Shown here in pieces: positions 11,043-21,790 of a DNA stretch of 64,000 bases (its first letter is position 1; every line of letters starts with the position of its first letter). The notes under the pieces were generated by a model. That model had not been told where the DNA came from and did no database searches. It worked only from the letters and a program-made list of their open reading frames with translations. This DNA comes from Triops longicaudatus. Its lineage: Eukaryota > Arthropoda > Branchiopoda > Notostraca > Triopsidae. The DNA lies in the NCBI GenBank assembly GCA_022885665.1, contig JAGQDJ010000156.1, forward strand, positions 310,001 to 374,000, written 5' to 3'. Position numbers and translations under genes: made by a program.

Positions 11043-13065
11043 TCACGAGATACTGAGCTTGGCCCATTTGTCCGCGTGTTGTGAAGAATGCTTGGCGAAC
11101 TGACTCTTTTGGATGAGAAATGGATAATCCTTGCCGGTTAAGGCCACTTTATTGCGCCATTCCTCTGCGGCTTGTAGCCACGAGTTGCTCTCGTTCGCTT
11201 TAAAACGTTGTGTAACGAAGTACGCGAAAGTATAGCCGGTCATAAAAGCATCTTGTCCAGCTCGGTGGGTTGAAGTATTATTCCCTTGTTTAACAGTAAT
11301 GCTTTCAGTCACCGTGCCTACTATTGTACACAGTTCTTCGTGATCGGTCTCTGAATCCGTTTTCAATTTCTTTCTTCGCCGTTTCTGTTGGTGTGTCAAC
11401 GTGGTACTTTCCCGCTGGAGAATAAAATTGATATCGTGAGACAGCGTGCAAGCGTCATGGGGACAAAAGCCGTGATTCTGTAAAAAAAAAAAAAAAAAAA
11501 AAATTAACGAACAAAGCTTAGCAATAGATATTTAAGCTTACCGCATAATTCGTGCATATTGTTGGCATATTTTCGCTAAAACCTGGGCTTCCGCAATGCC
11601 AAGTATCTGCGAGTGTCAATGTCATAGCACTTTCGTTATACTGCAGTCCAACATGAGGTGAGTTAGACTTTCTTTGCTTTGCATTTAAAATTTGTCTAAA
11701 AGAAGACTTAATAAACGGTTATATCCAACACATTGGATGTGGGAATATATTACGATTTTCTGAAGACATATTCTAAATAGGAGGCAGTCCACCGTAGCGA
11801 AAACTCGGTTATGTATTTTGTATCAAAAATTCCGGCCTGGAATATGTCACTTAAATCTGCTGCTAATGTTTCCTGTGTCGCTGGCAGATTGGCGTATAAA
11901 TTGTGGTAAAGAAAGACGAGATCGATCAGCCCATTATGTAAAATAATAGGCTTCTTCGCTTTTATAATTTGGCTGAAGAGGTCTCTTAAATTCCAAGTTT
12001 TCTGCTTCTGAGCCTACGAAAATGAGATTTCGAATTTTTTTTTTTATTATTTAACAAAGTAGTAAGATTCCAAGTTTGTCAACGGTTCTAGACCGGAGAG
12101 TACTTGACAAATCGAGTAGTTGACAAGATCAGATTCACATTGCAAATGGACGAATTTTTAAAATAAAATTTCGGTACAAAATAATAATCGAAAATAAAGT
12201 GCAACCTCGTTATAACGAGTCCTTGTGTAACGGAAATGCAGCTGTAGTAGACGGATTTTACGGTCCAGAGGTACGTGAATGCACACAAAAAGCGCCTGTC
12301 ATAACAAAATCTGAACTTCCTGTTTTCAGTGGGTTTACTACTACTACGACATTCTACTATAAATTGTGTTTTGTAACTAAATTATGCTTTTATTAGAATA
12401 TTATGAAAAAATCTTATTATCTCACGATTAAATTCTTCAAAATGAAAAAGAAAAAAACCATAATATTTTTTTTTAAAAAAATTGCAGAGGCAATAGTTGA
12501 ATGTTTCCGTAATCGGGATTGACCAAATCGGAGTTCTGCTGTAAATAAGAATTAGTATAAAGATTATTAGCATTGCTCACCTTGTCATTACCCCTGTAAT
12601 ACGGAATACCCAAAGAATACTGCTTGTAAAAGTCAAAACCATGTTTCACAAGAAACTGCAAAGACTGCGGTTCTACAACGTATTCTTCTTGGCAAAGCGC
12701 TATGACATTAAAGGTGTCGGCTCGGAATGTCAACCTTGAGTCTTCGGTTGGAGTTTCTGTCAAGACAAAACAAGCCACGCCGAGCGAAATAATCGATCTT
12801 GAGCGCACGATGTCAGCGAAAGCTTGGTACCTTTCATCCAAGGTTTTGGCGTTCAAAAATCTCCGGTTTCCCAAGCCACTCAATTCCTGTGTGACATAAT
12901 TAATTTTAAGCTTTTAAAATTCCTAAATCTCTTGCTACCTACACAGTCGAGGGCAATAAATGTTGAGGATGAAATTGCCGATGACAGAATGGGGAATACT
13001 TGAGCGTAATTGCCCAAGTGGACATCGAAAACTGGCACTTGCTTGAATTCATCTTCCCCCGCCAT
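11043..13065 (-). CDS. TOE1: TOE1, DEDD 3'-5' exonuclease for snRNA maturation
   Basis: Five exons: 13065-12943, 12886-12581, 12013-11754, 11695-11542, 11477-11043, giving 425 residues (human TOE1 is 510). The N-terminus carries the DEDD exonuclease domain with the first catalytic pair in LDCELSG (D40, E42), then QFLVKHGFDF, YYRGNDK and LHNGLIDLVFLY. A CCCH zinc finger follows (CTNYA, GFC, DAC, LSHD), then a basic nuclear-localisation stretch (KRRRKK), then the C-terminal conserved block AGQDAFMTGYTFAYF. TOE1 trims 3' ends of snRNAs and other small RNAs in Cajal bodies. An in-frame ATG at 13110 would add 15 residues. I prefer 13065, where homology begins. The 567-base intron 2 holds an inverted-repeat element. 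Head-to-head with CARM1. Confidence 0.95.
12200..12365. repeat. TTATAACGA-type inverted-repeat element (copy D)
   Basis: Lies in TOE1 intron 2. One end carries TCGTTATAACGAG and the other ends in ATTCTACTATAAA. These are the same terminal motifs seen in the copies at 30809, 37014 and 37667. It looks like a degenerate non-autonomous DNA transposon. Confidence 0.45.
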
Positions 13066-13204
13066 GGCAGCAAAGCGTAGAGTACCAACAAATGCACGTG
13101 TTTCGAGCATCTGTCAAAGTATCAATATCAAACAAACGATTATTCGATAGTAAACTTGCCGCGTCCAGTAATCATCAATAAAAGACTGGACGATTAGAAC
13201 AAAA
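13066..13204. promoter_or_regulatory. bidirectional promoter of TOE1 and CARM1
   Basis: Only 139 bases separate the two start codons, so both 5' UTRs and both promoters lie here. It contains a perfect 8-base inverted repeat, CGTCCAGT (13162-13169) and ACTGGACG (13185-13192), with a 15-base spacer. No TATA box is obvious, as expected for two housekeeping genes. Confidence 0.7.
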
Positions 13205-15687
13205 ATGGCGGGTGACGCCTTTGTCGGTGTGGAGGTTTCCTCTGTTTCAGACAGTGGTTTAACCAATAAAAAATATGACACTCCTGTAATTGTAAATGTT
13301 GGTTATGATCCACACGGCGTAAGTGTTGTACTAAGAGCAGGTAATTATTTTTGCACAATTTTCTGTTGTAACTCCTCGGTGGTTGGGGAATCCGTAATGC
13401 AGTGTGCTCCCGCGCGCCATGTGCTTTTCGGCTGTTATGAAGAAACCGGTCTTTTCGAGCGTCATCGTCTTGACGAACTCGACTAAGCTCGCGAAATGCT
13501 CTAGAATTATTTTAATTCATTTTCCTTTTAATATTCCAGAGAGAATTCAAAAATTATTCATATAAAACTCAATATTGACGTTGTAACTACTATTCTTTTG
13601 TGTCGTACAATATAGGCACTGGCAAAGAACTCCTCGAATTCCCCGTAAACCAAACTAGCGAGTGTTCTAAGGTTGGTCGACGGGGGTACTTGTTTCATTT
13701 AGATCATGAAACGATTTTACTCAGCTTCGGGGACGAAGCAGGTAATTTAAGTACTTCTTTTGTTAGCAAACTATTAATGCCTTTGTGTTCCTTTCAGCGT
13801 GCATCAAGTTTTCCTCCCTTGTTGCGAAGGCGAAATCCGGCCGCGAAAAATCGGTTTTCACGGAACGAACAGACGATTCCTCTGCCATGCAGTATTTCCA
13901 ATTTTACGGATATTTATCCCAGCAGCAAAACATGATGCAGGATTACATCCGAACCTCCACTTACCAGCGAGCCATTTTGTCCAATTTGTCAGATTTTAAA
14001 GATAAAATCGTCCTTGACGTCGGTGCCGGTTCTGGCATTCTGTCCTTCTTTGCCGCCCAAGCCGGAGCTGCCAAAGTCTACGCTGTTGAAGCTAGTACTA
14101 TGGCTCAACATGCAGAGGTAAACTTGCGTTGTTTTAACAACGTCGAGGAATTCTAACTTTGCGACATTCAGGCATTAGTAAAAGCCAACCGCTTGCAAGA
14201 CAAGATTACTGTCATTGCCGGAAAGGTTGAAGAAATCGATATACCCGAAAAAGTTGACGTCATAATATCCGAACCCATGGGTTACATGCTCTTCAACGAG
14301 AGAATGTTAGAATCGTTCTTACATGCAAAAAAGTGGCTCAGACCCGAAGGAAAGATATTCCCTTCCCGTGGAGATTTGCACATTGCTCCGTTTAGCGACG
14401 AAACCTTGTACATGGAACAGTTCAACAAAGCGAACTTCTGGTACATTTTTGTAAATTATTTTTATTTGTGTAAACGTATACATTTATTAAAAAAAGGTTA
14501 AATATTTATTTTTGTGACCAACGTTGTTTTTCTTCGTTCAGGTACCAGCAAAGCTTCCACGGTGTTGACTTAAGCGGTCTCAGGGTCGCTGCCCTCAAAG
14601 AGTACTTCCGCCAACCTGTGGTTGATACTTTTGATATGCAAATTTGCATGGCCAAATCCGTCCGTCATGTTGTAGATTTTAGTACAGCTCCCGAATCCGA
14701 TCTCCATAACATGGATATTCCCCTTGAGTTCCATGCTCTCCAAACGGGATTAATCCATGGACTGGCTTTTTGGTTCGACGTAGCCTTCTTAGGTTCAGCA
14801 GCCACCATTTGGCTGTCAACAGCTCCCACCGAGCCGTTGACTCATTGGTATCAAGTTCGTTGCCTATTTGAAGCACCCGTTTTTGTCAAACAAGGCCAGA
14901 TGATGAAAGGACATGTACAGCTCATGGCCAACAAAAGGTAAAATATTCTTTCTTGAGTAATTTCAAGAATTATTAGTTATTCTCGGAAATTTGTAGACAA
15001 AGTTACGACGTTACGATATCATTGAGAGTTGAAGGCACCGAAATTTCCTCAAGTAACACACTGGATCTCAAGAACCCGTACTTCCGCTATACCGGACAAG
15101 CTCCTATGCCTCCTCCCGGTACGAGTACGACATCCCCATCGGAAGCGTACTGGGGACAGTTAGATGCTCAAGGTGCACGTCAAGGTAAGCCATTTAATCG
15201 TAGATTGTTACAGCATTGAAATTAATAGCTGTCTGAAAAAAAGCTGTAAATCTTGTCAATGGCCTCTCCGTGAATGGTCTAGGCGAAGTATCCCTCGACG
15301 CTGGAATAGGAGGAAATACTATCATGAGTATCGGTAAGTTCTGGAAATGTCATATCCCTGACGAATTATAATTAATTGTACGTTTTGTTTTATGGCGAAT
15401 AGATGCTCAGGGAAGTTTGAATCCAGCTACTATTATGGGACCTGCGCGACTGCCAAGAACAGCGCAAATGACGGGGGCGTTTGGAGGAAATGTAAGTAGA
15501 CGTCGATAAGAACTTAAATTAAGTTTTTATTATGTTTTTTTTTTTTTTTCTGTAGACTCAACAACTAGTGCTGGGCGCTACGTCGCATTATCCTGTTAGC
15601 AATAACCTAATGATTGGAGACTACGTAACACCAGGGAGCGTTATCCTTCCAACTGGGTTAAGCCACATGGACTACCACACTCAATGA
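13205..15687 (+). CDS. CARM1: CARM1 (PRMT4), histone arginine methyltransferase
   Basis: Nine exons: 13205-13340, 13616-13741, 13798-14117, 14172-14440, 14542-14937, 14997-15184, 15244-15333, 15403-15491, 15556-15687, giving 581 residues (human 608). The PH-like N-terminal domain (to about residue 95) is followed by the catalytic core. Visible there are the YFQFYGYLSQQQNMMQDY helix, SAM motif I VLDVGAGSG (159-167), the double-E loop SEPMGYMLFNE (E228, E237) and the THW loop LTHWYQ. A short Gly/Thr-rich tail follows. CARM1 makes asymmetric dimethylarginine on histone H3 and coactivators in the nucleus. Intron 1 contains an open stretch (13542-13582) that first looked like an exon; skipping it gives better homology. 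Shares its promoter with TOE1. Confidence 0.96.
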
Positions 15688-15744
15688 TACCAGATCGAAT
15701 TTCCCTGTCATTTCTCGCTTCTAGGATTTTTCCCAGTTTTTTAA

Positions 15745-15750
15745 AATAAA
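15745..15750 (+). terminator. poly(A) signal of CARM1
   Basis: AATAAA 58 bases after the CARM1 stop codon. Confidence 0.6.
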
Positions 15751-17423
15751 AAGAATTGTAGGTTAGTTCGCTCCTGGAACATCTTTTAACTTAAAATGGG
15801 GGTGATACTTTTGGGTAGAGGGTACAATTTTGTTAACCATCGTGGTGTCTTTCAGTATAATTGAATGTTGCATTGCAAGCGTGCGACGTTGGCCTAAATT
15901 ACTTTTGCAGTGAGACTTCGTTTTCCCATCATTTTAGCCTATTTCTTGATTTCGTTTGCCACATCACAGCACAACTGTATCGTCATCGTTTTGTTCGAAT
16001 ATGTTTCCTTCCTCCTGGACGTAATCTGTTGCCCGCCAACCTTTTAATCGGATGTTACGCTACAAAATTGACGAAGATAAAAGGGTAGAGCACTTGATCT
16101 GTCTTATTTTTGTTTCATCATTTATTTATTACACCCGTTTTATATTACTGGAAACATTGAACAGAAAGAGACTGTACCCCATACATTGGCCGAATTTGTC
16201 AGTGTTTGAATTTTTTAGATTATTTGTTCTTTTTTACTTACTTTGTGAACCCAGAACGTTGCGAATTTAAGTTCTCATTCAGAAGACGATTTAATTCCTG
16301 CGATTGTTGGAAAACATTCAATAAACATTGCAATCGTCGGCTAATCTGCCGCTCTCACACTTTAGTAGCAATGGCTTATACCACGCAAAAGGGGACGGGA
16401 TATCTGTTACAGCGGAAATTCGTGATAGTCAATATTGGCCTGAACTGTAGAGGATTTCGTCCACAGTAGTCCATTATAACCAGTATTTGTTATGGCGAGG
16501 TCTTTACATGGCAAAAGTTCACGTGAGTAGTATTTCGTAGGGGGTCGCTTTCCCGTAACGAATTCTTTCCCTTTCTCTGCAAATTTTAGTCCGCTTTGCG
16601 TGCCATTCCACGGATAACGGACAGCAGTTCGCAATGGAACAGAAAGAACGCCATTCCGGAAAAGTGACCCGTTACGAAACAGGTTTCGTGGGAATATCTT
16701 CGCACATATTCATACTTTTTTGTACGGTAAAGACTATAAAAAGGATGACGAATGGGCGTAAATAGGAGCAGTGAGTGTCGGTGAACAAGATATTTCGGTC
16801 TGATGTAGGAATCGCTGTTGAAACTCTAATACACGTAATATTAGTCCCCGCTTAGTCGGCATTTCCTAGGTCATATGGGAGCGAACAATCGTCGTGGTAT
16901 TGGCCAACAGCACTAAAGAAAATCATCTTTTGACGTCATGTGAAAGATAAAAATTATCCGTGACTTAAATAAGTCATAAAAACGTTTTTTTTCCCGAATA
17001 TTTCGGACATGAAAAAGAGGACGTAGGCAAAATAATTTATTTTACTTCGTAAACAATAGGTGGCAGCATACGCAATTACGCTAACCACAGACATTTTCCT
17101 TAACATTTTCTTGAAATGCTTGATATAAGCGAAGAGTATGGTAACGTGAAACTACCAAACGAAAAGGATGCAGAAATGTTAGGCAGAATTCTGGAAAGTT
17201 AAGTAATTAGCATATTAATTGCAATGACCATGGACGAACGTCAGTTTTACGAATACCGTAATTCGCTACAGATGGCGTTTACATGTTTTTAGCTTCGCTT
17301 TGTTTATTTTGGGCACATGGTTTGTTCTTAGCCCTTTTCTAGGTTTACATCAATATTACAAATGTTCCGTTGAATTTTAGTGTCTTGTTTTATGAAAGTT
17401 GTTAAAATTGTCTTGGATGTAAA
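15751..17423. other. intergenic spacer between CARM1 and PKMYT1
   Basis: 1.7 kb with no supported gene. Short frames on both strands lack homology. One YGTGGGAA motif occurs at 16687-16694. The PKMYT1 promoter should lie in the last few hundred bases. Confidence 0.4.
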
Positions 17424-19631
17424 ATGAGTACGTCATCGTCTGTAAAATCTCCATTACCGACGCCCATTTTCGAAGCGCAATCGTTCTCAACCAAGAAGGT
17501 AACAATCGGCATTTAGATCTATTCTTCGTTATTGTTGTTTATTTTTGCAAATGTCAAACGATTTTTTACCTTTAACATAGCAAAGGCAAACTCCTAAGTC
17601 AAGACCACCCCCAAAGCCGACAATTAAGTGTCTGTCAGCAAGCAGAGTGTTCTTAAACCAAAGTTCTTCGGCATCCAAAGTGCAACCAGTGACATTCAAA
17701 CCTTCAGGGTCTGATAGCTGTAAGTTTAGGGCGTTTTTATCTATTACGTATAATACATTTAGTTTTATTCCAGCTCTGTTGTCCAGCCATTATGACTCTT
17801 CTAGCCGAGGCTCTTATTTTGAGCAATGTTTCGTGATTGAGTCCAAAATTGGATCCGGTTCTTTTGGAGAAGTATACCGAGTTCGAAGCAAAGATGACGG
17901 GAAATTATATGCCGTCAAACGATCCAGAGAGAAATTCAAGGGAAAACAAGACAGGTAATCTGTTTGTACAGTTTTAAGTCACTGAATCAAATTTTGCCGT
18001 TGTACAGAACGAGAAGATTAGAAGAAGTTAAGAAACATGAGCAGTTACCCAAGCATCCTAATTGCGTGCAGTTTTTTAAGGCTTGGGAAGAGCAAGACCA
18101 CTATTATATTCAGTTAGAGCTTTGTCAAACAACGCTAGCCGAATTCGCTGAAAGTAACCACGATATCCCGGAGCAACTGCTATGGAATTACTTGGTTGAC
18201 TTGCTTTGGGTGAAAAATCACGCCCTTCCTTTCATTTATTAACGTTTCTTCTTAGGCTGTTCAACATTTGCACAAGCACAATCTCGTGCACTTAGACATA
18301 AAACCGGATAACATATTTTTGTCGACGGACGGGAGTTGTAAACTGGGAGATTTTGGTTTAGTCTTCGATTTGTCGAAAGTAAATATGGGAAAAATACCTG
18401 AATAATTTTTATAATTACTGCTAACTTAGGGTGACACTACCGATGTTATTGAAGGAGATCCAAAATATTTAGCAGCGGAATGCCTTCAAGGAAACTTTAC
18501 GAAAGCGGCCGACATCTTCAGCTTAGGCATGACATTTTTGGAGCTTGCACTTGATCTGGAAATGCCTTCTGGTGGAGAGCTGTGGCATGAGCTTCGGCAG
18601 GGAAAAATTCCCGAAGCACTCCGCCAACGTAAGACTTGCATTGATTTTTTAAATTGTCTTTTCTAAAAATATATTATTTTTCAAATTATTTGTTACGGTA
18701 TTTTTAAATTAAAAAGTTTCGTCTTATCACTTCATTTGTTCTTATTTCCATTAGAGCTCTCCGTAGAGTTAACCGAAATCCTCGAATTAATGCTCACACC
18801 TGATCCTGTGCTTCGTCCTTCGGCGGATTCTTTATTAGCGCATCCTATCGTTTCGTTGCGTGCTCGTCGTCGCAGAAGACAACGATTGTGGTGCTTAGTG
18901 CGGGTCACTTTTGCACAGACGTTCGCCGTGGTACAAAGGTGGCTCTGTACATTTTGGAGCTTGCTTTATTACCCTTTCGCCTATTTTACGGGGCGAACAA
19001 AAACTACGTCAGTGACCGAAGCTGCCGTCACACCTACAGCTCACAGGCCTTCGTTGGACTGGGATACATTTTCTGACGGTAAAGCTTAGCAAGCGAAGAG
19101 ATTCGTACACTAATGATTGGGGCTTTGATAACAGAAGAAGTATTCGACCAGTCTCACAACAGTACCTTGGGTGCGCCGCTACCCGACGATACTTTAGAGA
19201 GCCGGCCCGGTTCTTCTTTCCAGAACCGATTCCTAAATGATGCAAGTGAACGTAGCGGCTCTCCGATTCACAGACCGCCAAGTGCCTTAGCCCGAAGTTT
19301 CCAGACCAGGTGAAAATTAATAATTGAATAAGAAAAATAGAAAGAAAAGAAAATCGTATTTATTTATTATTATTATAAAAAAACGTAACTAATTTTTGTG
19401 ACTCATAGTGATTCGCCACTGTCGCATTCTCGACAGCGTGCTTCCACCCGGAGATTCATACACAGAGAACCAGATGCAGAAGATTTGCAGTCGTTAGCTG
19501 CTTCAGGTGCTCGCCTTCGTAAAGAACTGGAAGAAGAAGATATTTTAGAGCGAGTACGAAGACCAAGGAAACCAGTAAGCCCGCGGAATCTGATGTCAGT
19601 ATTCAGTGCCGCAGGATCCGACTCGGACTGA
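17424..19631 (+). CDS. PKMYT1: PKMYT1 (Myt1), membrane-associated Cdk1-inhibitory kinase
   Basis: Nine exons: 17424-17498, 17581-17719, 17774-17954, 18008-18209, 18256-18378, 18430-18628, 18755-19078, 19135-19309, 19409-19631, giving 546 residues. The kinase domain (about 85-345) has GSGSFGEVY, AVKRS, the Myt1-type catalytic loop HLDIKPDN (D213) and DFG (D231). EGDPKYLAAECLQG and SLGMTFLELALDLEMPSGG are characteristic of Wee1/Myt1. Behind it lies an Arg-rich stretch and a hydrophobic segment (WSLLYYPFAYF), matching the membrane anchor that ties Myt1 to ER/Golgi. The C-terminus ends PRNLMSVF, like the RNLLSMF of vertebrates. Myt1 phosphorylates Cdk1 Thr14/Tyr15 to block mitotic entry. The usual APE-type Pro is Ala here. 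Tail-to-tail with FTSJ1, 84 bases apart. Confidence 0.95.
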
Positions 19632-19715
19632 GTTTATAACAATTGTTTTTTTTATTATTATTATATTTTGTATTCCAACATTTATAATATGCGGTTTGTA
19701 AGAGTGCATTTCGGT

Positions 19716-21160
19716 CTAGTTGCCTAAATCTAATTCCGCCAAGTCTTGAACTAAAGAACTGGGTTTGGCTAGTAAATCTTGCTTCTTTAATAATACGGCT
19801 TCCTTGTACGGCGGATTAATTGGACTTTGTGTCGGAGCTTTGTATTTATACTCTTCTGAGGAGACCTAAAGAAACAAGAACAAATAAGACATAATTACTA
19901 GACTACTTTTGGCTTACGTTCAAAGGATATGTTCTGTCAGCGTCGAAACCGCTAAGGTCCCCGCATGCGAGAAAAGGAACGATAACTCGATTCGGCCCCA
20001 CCAAGGAATTCATATCTGTGTAACTATGGTCCAGTAAAGGATTGGACATGTTCGGAGTGTATCCTTCCGGAGGTTGGTAATCTTGACAAACGACAAAAGC
20101 TTCAATGCTGGAGTTGCGTGAACTGCGTGGCTTCGCGACAGTGACTCGAGAAAAGAAGACGCGTAGCTGGGAGTAAAGTAACGTAACGTCCTTTCCACGG
20201 AAGATTTTCGCTACGAAGTTCCCTCCTGGTCGCAATACATGGGTAGTAATGTTCAAGGCAGCTAGGAGAAGTTGGGCTTGGATAAATTCGTCAATATCGT
20301 GAAGACCAGTAACTACAATACAAAAGCCGAGTTATCATTAGCCGTACTTAGCCAAGTAAACGAGGTAATAAAAACTACCATCCGGAGCTCCGTCGCAAAC
20401 AACCAAATCGGCTTTTTCGCCAGAAAAATGGTCTACTATTTGCTGAGCGGTAGAGAGCTGAGTAATGTCGCCTTGAATCTGCGTAACACCGGGTAAAGGT
20501 GCCATAGCTTGTAAATCTACTGCAACGATCTTTACGTCTGATGAATCATCATCGACCCTAACAACACATATAACAGTTCATGAATAAATACAGTAAAAGC
20601 TGTTACATTACGTTGATTTAAACATACCCACCGACTGTACCATATTTTCCCATAATCTCGGGAGAGAATAATTAAGATTAAAAATGTAATTTATCTTCGA
20701 TCATTATTCGTATAGGAAGTTTCAAATTTTCCTAATGCACTTAACACGTGAGTCTGATTATGCCAGTAGTCCAATTTTGTCACCGGTCACGGTCGGTTGA
20801 CGAAATTAGAGTTCTATTTCATTCACGGAAAACTGCCGAATTTTTCGACAGGATATAAGGCTTCTGTAAGTATAATTTAAGAAATAAAAATTAAAGTACC
20901 TTAGCTTGCGACTTAAAACTTGGCTCCAACTACCCGGAGCTGCACAGAGGTCTACGGCTTTCTTCACACCTAATTTAATGCAGAATAATAAAAAGGGATG
21001 GAAATGTGGAAGTATGGTACGGTAATTTTCTTAAATTACCTTCTAAAATTTTAAATTCTTCATCGATTTGAAGAAGTTTAAACGCACTACGCGCACGCCA
21101 GCCTTCTTCTTTAGCGAGTCGGTAATAAATATCCCTTTTATCCTTAGAAGTTTTACCCAT
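19716..21160 (-). CDS. FTSJ1: FTSJ1/TRM7 tRNA 2'-O-ribose methyltransferase
   Basis: Five exons: 21160-21040, 20969-20900, 20557-20379, 20312-19918, 19865-19716, giving 304 residues (human 329). The start MGKTSKDKRD is near-identical to the family. The SAM-binding motif VDLCAAPGSWSQVL and the K-D-K-E catalytic tetrad are all present: K28, D119 (CDGAPD), K159 (VAKIFRG), E194 (SSIEAF). The enzyme 2'-O-methylates positions 32 and 34 in the anticodon loop of several tRNAs (including tRNA-Phe) with partner subunits. The stop lies 84 bases from the PKMYT1 stop on the other strand. A minus-strand AATAAA run near 19647-19657 would make the two 3' UTRs nearly overlap. Confidence 0.95.
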
Positions 21161-21559
21161 TTTTGTCCCTTGTGAAGAGTTCAGAATACTTCAGTGTTTA
21201 CATGCAACATGCAGTGTTTTGAGTTGAGTCCAGAGGATATTTCGAATTGTCGTCAGTAGAGTACGTTGGTGATTAGACTTGAGCACTTTAATTTCGAAAT
21301 TTTTAATTTTCAAATGAATGACCTTATACATTATAAGACTTCTTTAACTTAATCATAGACACTGTATAGAGTTGAAATACTTTAGTAAATTTTTATTTCT
21401 TAATAAAACTGAAACTTTCTCATTTAAGCTTCCCACCACAAGTGGCGCTGGAGAGTCACAAAGGGGATAAAATTCAAAATTCGCTCTTCTGGCCATTTCC
21501 CATCTCCCTGTATACTTTGATCGTATCGCGTCGCGTTACAAACAAAACAAAGAAGAGCG

Positions 21560-21790
21560 CGTGAGTTTTGTAAATTCTCGTGTACCACTGCTTTGTGTCC
21601 TGATTTGCCTTTTCCGGTGCAAAAACAATATACGTCACCTGTTGAGCAATCGTTTAGTTCCCAAAAGCCTATCCACTTGATGGTTGTAGTATATTTTCAA
21701 ATCTGGACGTGGAGTAACCGTTTTTTACCGTGCGCGGAACACGAGTTGCAGCCTTTGCAAAATTTGAAAACTTGATATTAGATCGTGAAG
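21560..21790 (+). other. candidate 5' non-coding exon
   Basis: A transcribed-looking segment ends with a strong donor, GTGAAG then GTAAGTC, at 21790/21791. No long frame crosses it. It could be a distal first exon of Su(H) or of a non-coding RNA divergent from FTSJ1. Only the splice signal supports it. Confidence 0.2.

Noticed and set aside
13542..13582. An apparent CARM1 exon (ENSKIIHIKLNIDV) in intron 1
   Set aside because: It can be entered from exon 1 in frame, but no donor/acceptor pair then rejoins the frame of the next exon. Splicing 13340 directly to 13616 gives a continuous PH-like domain that aligns well with the family.
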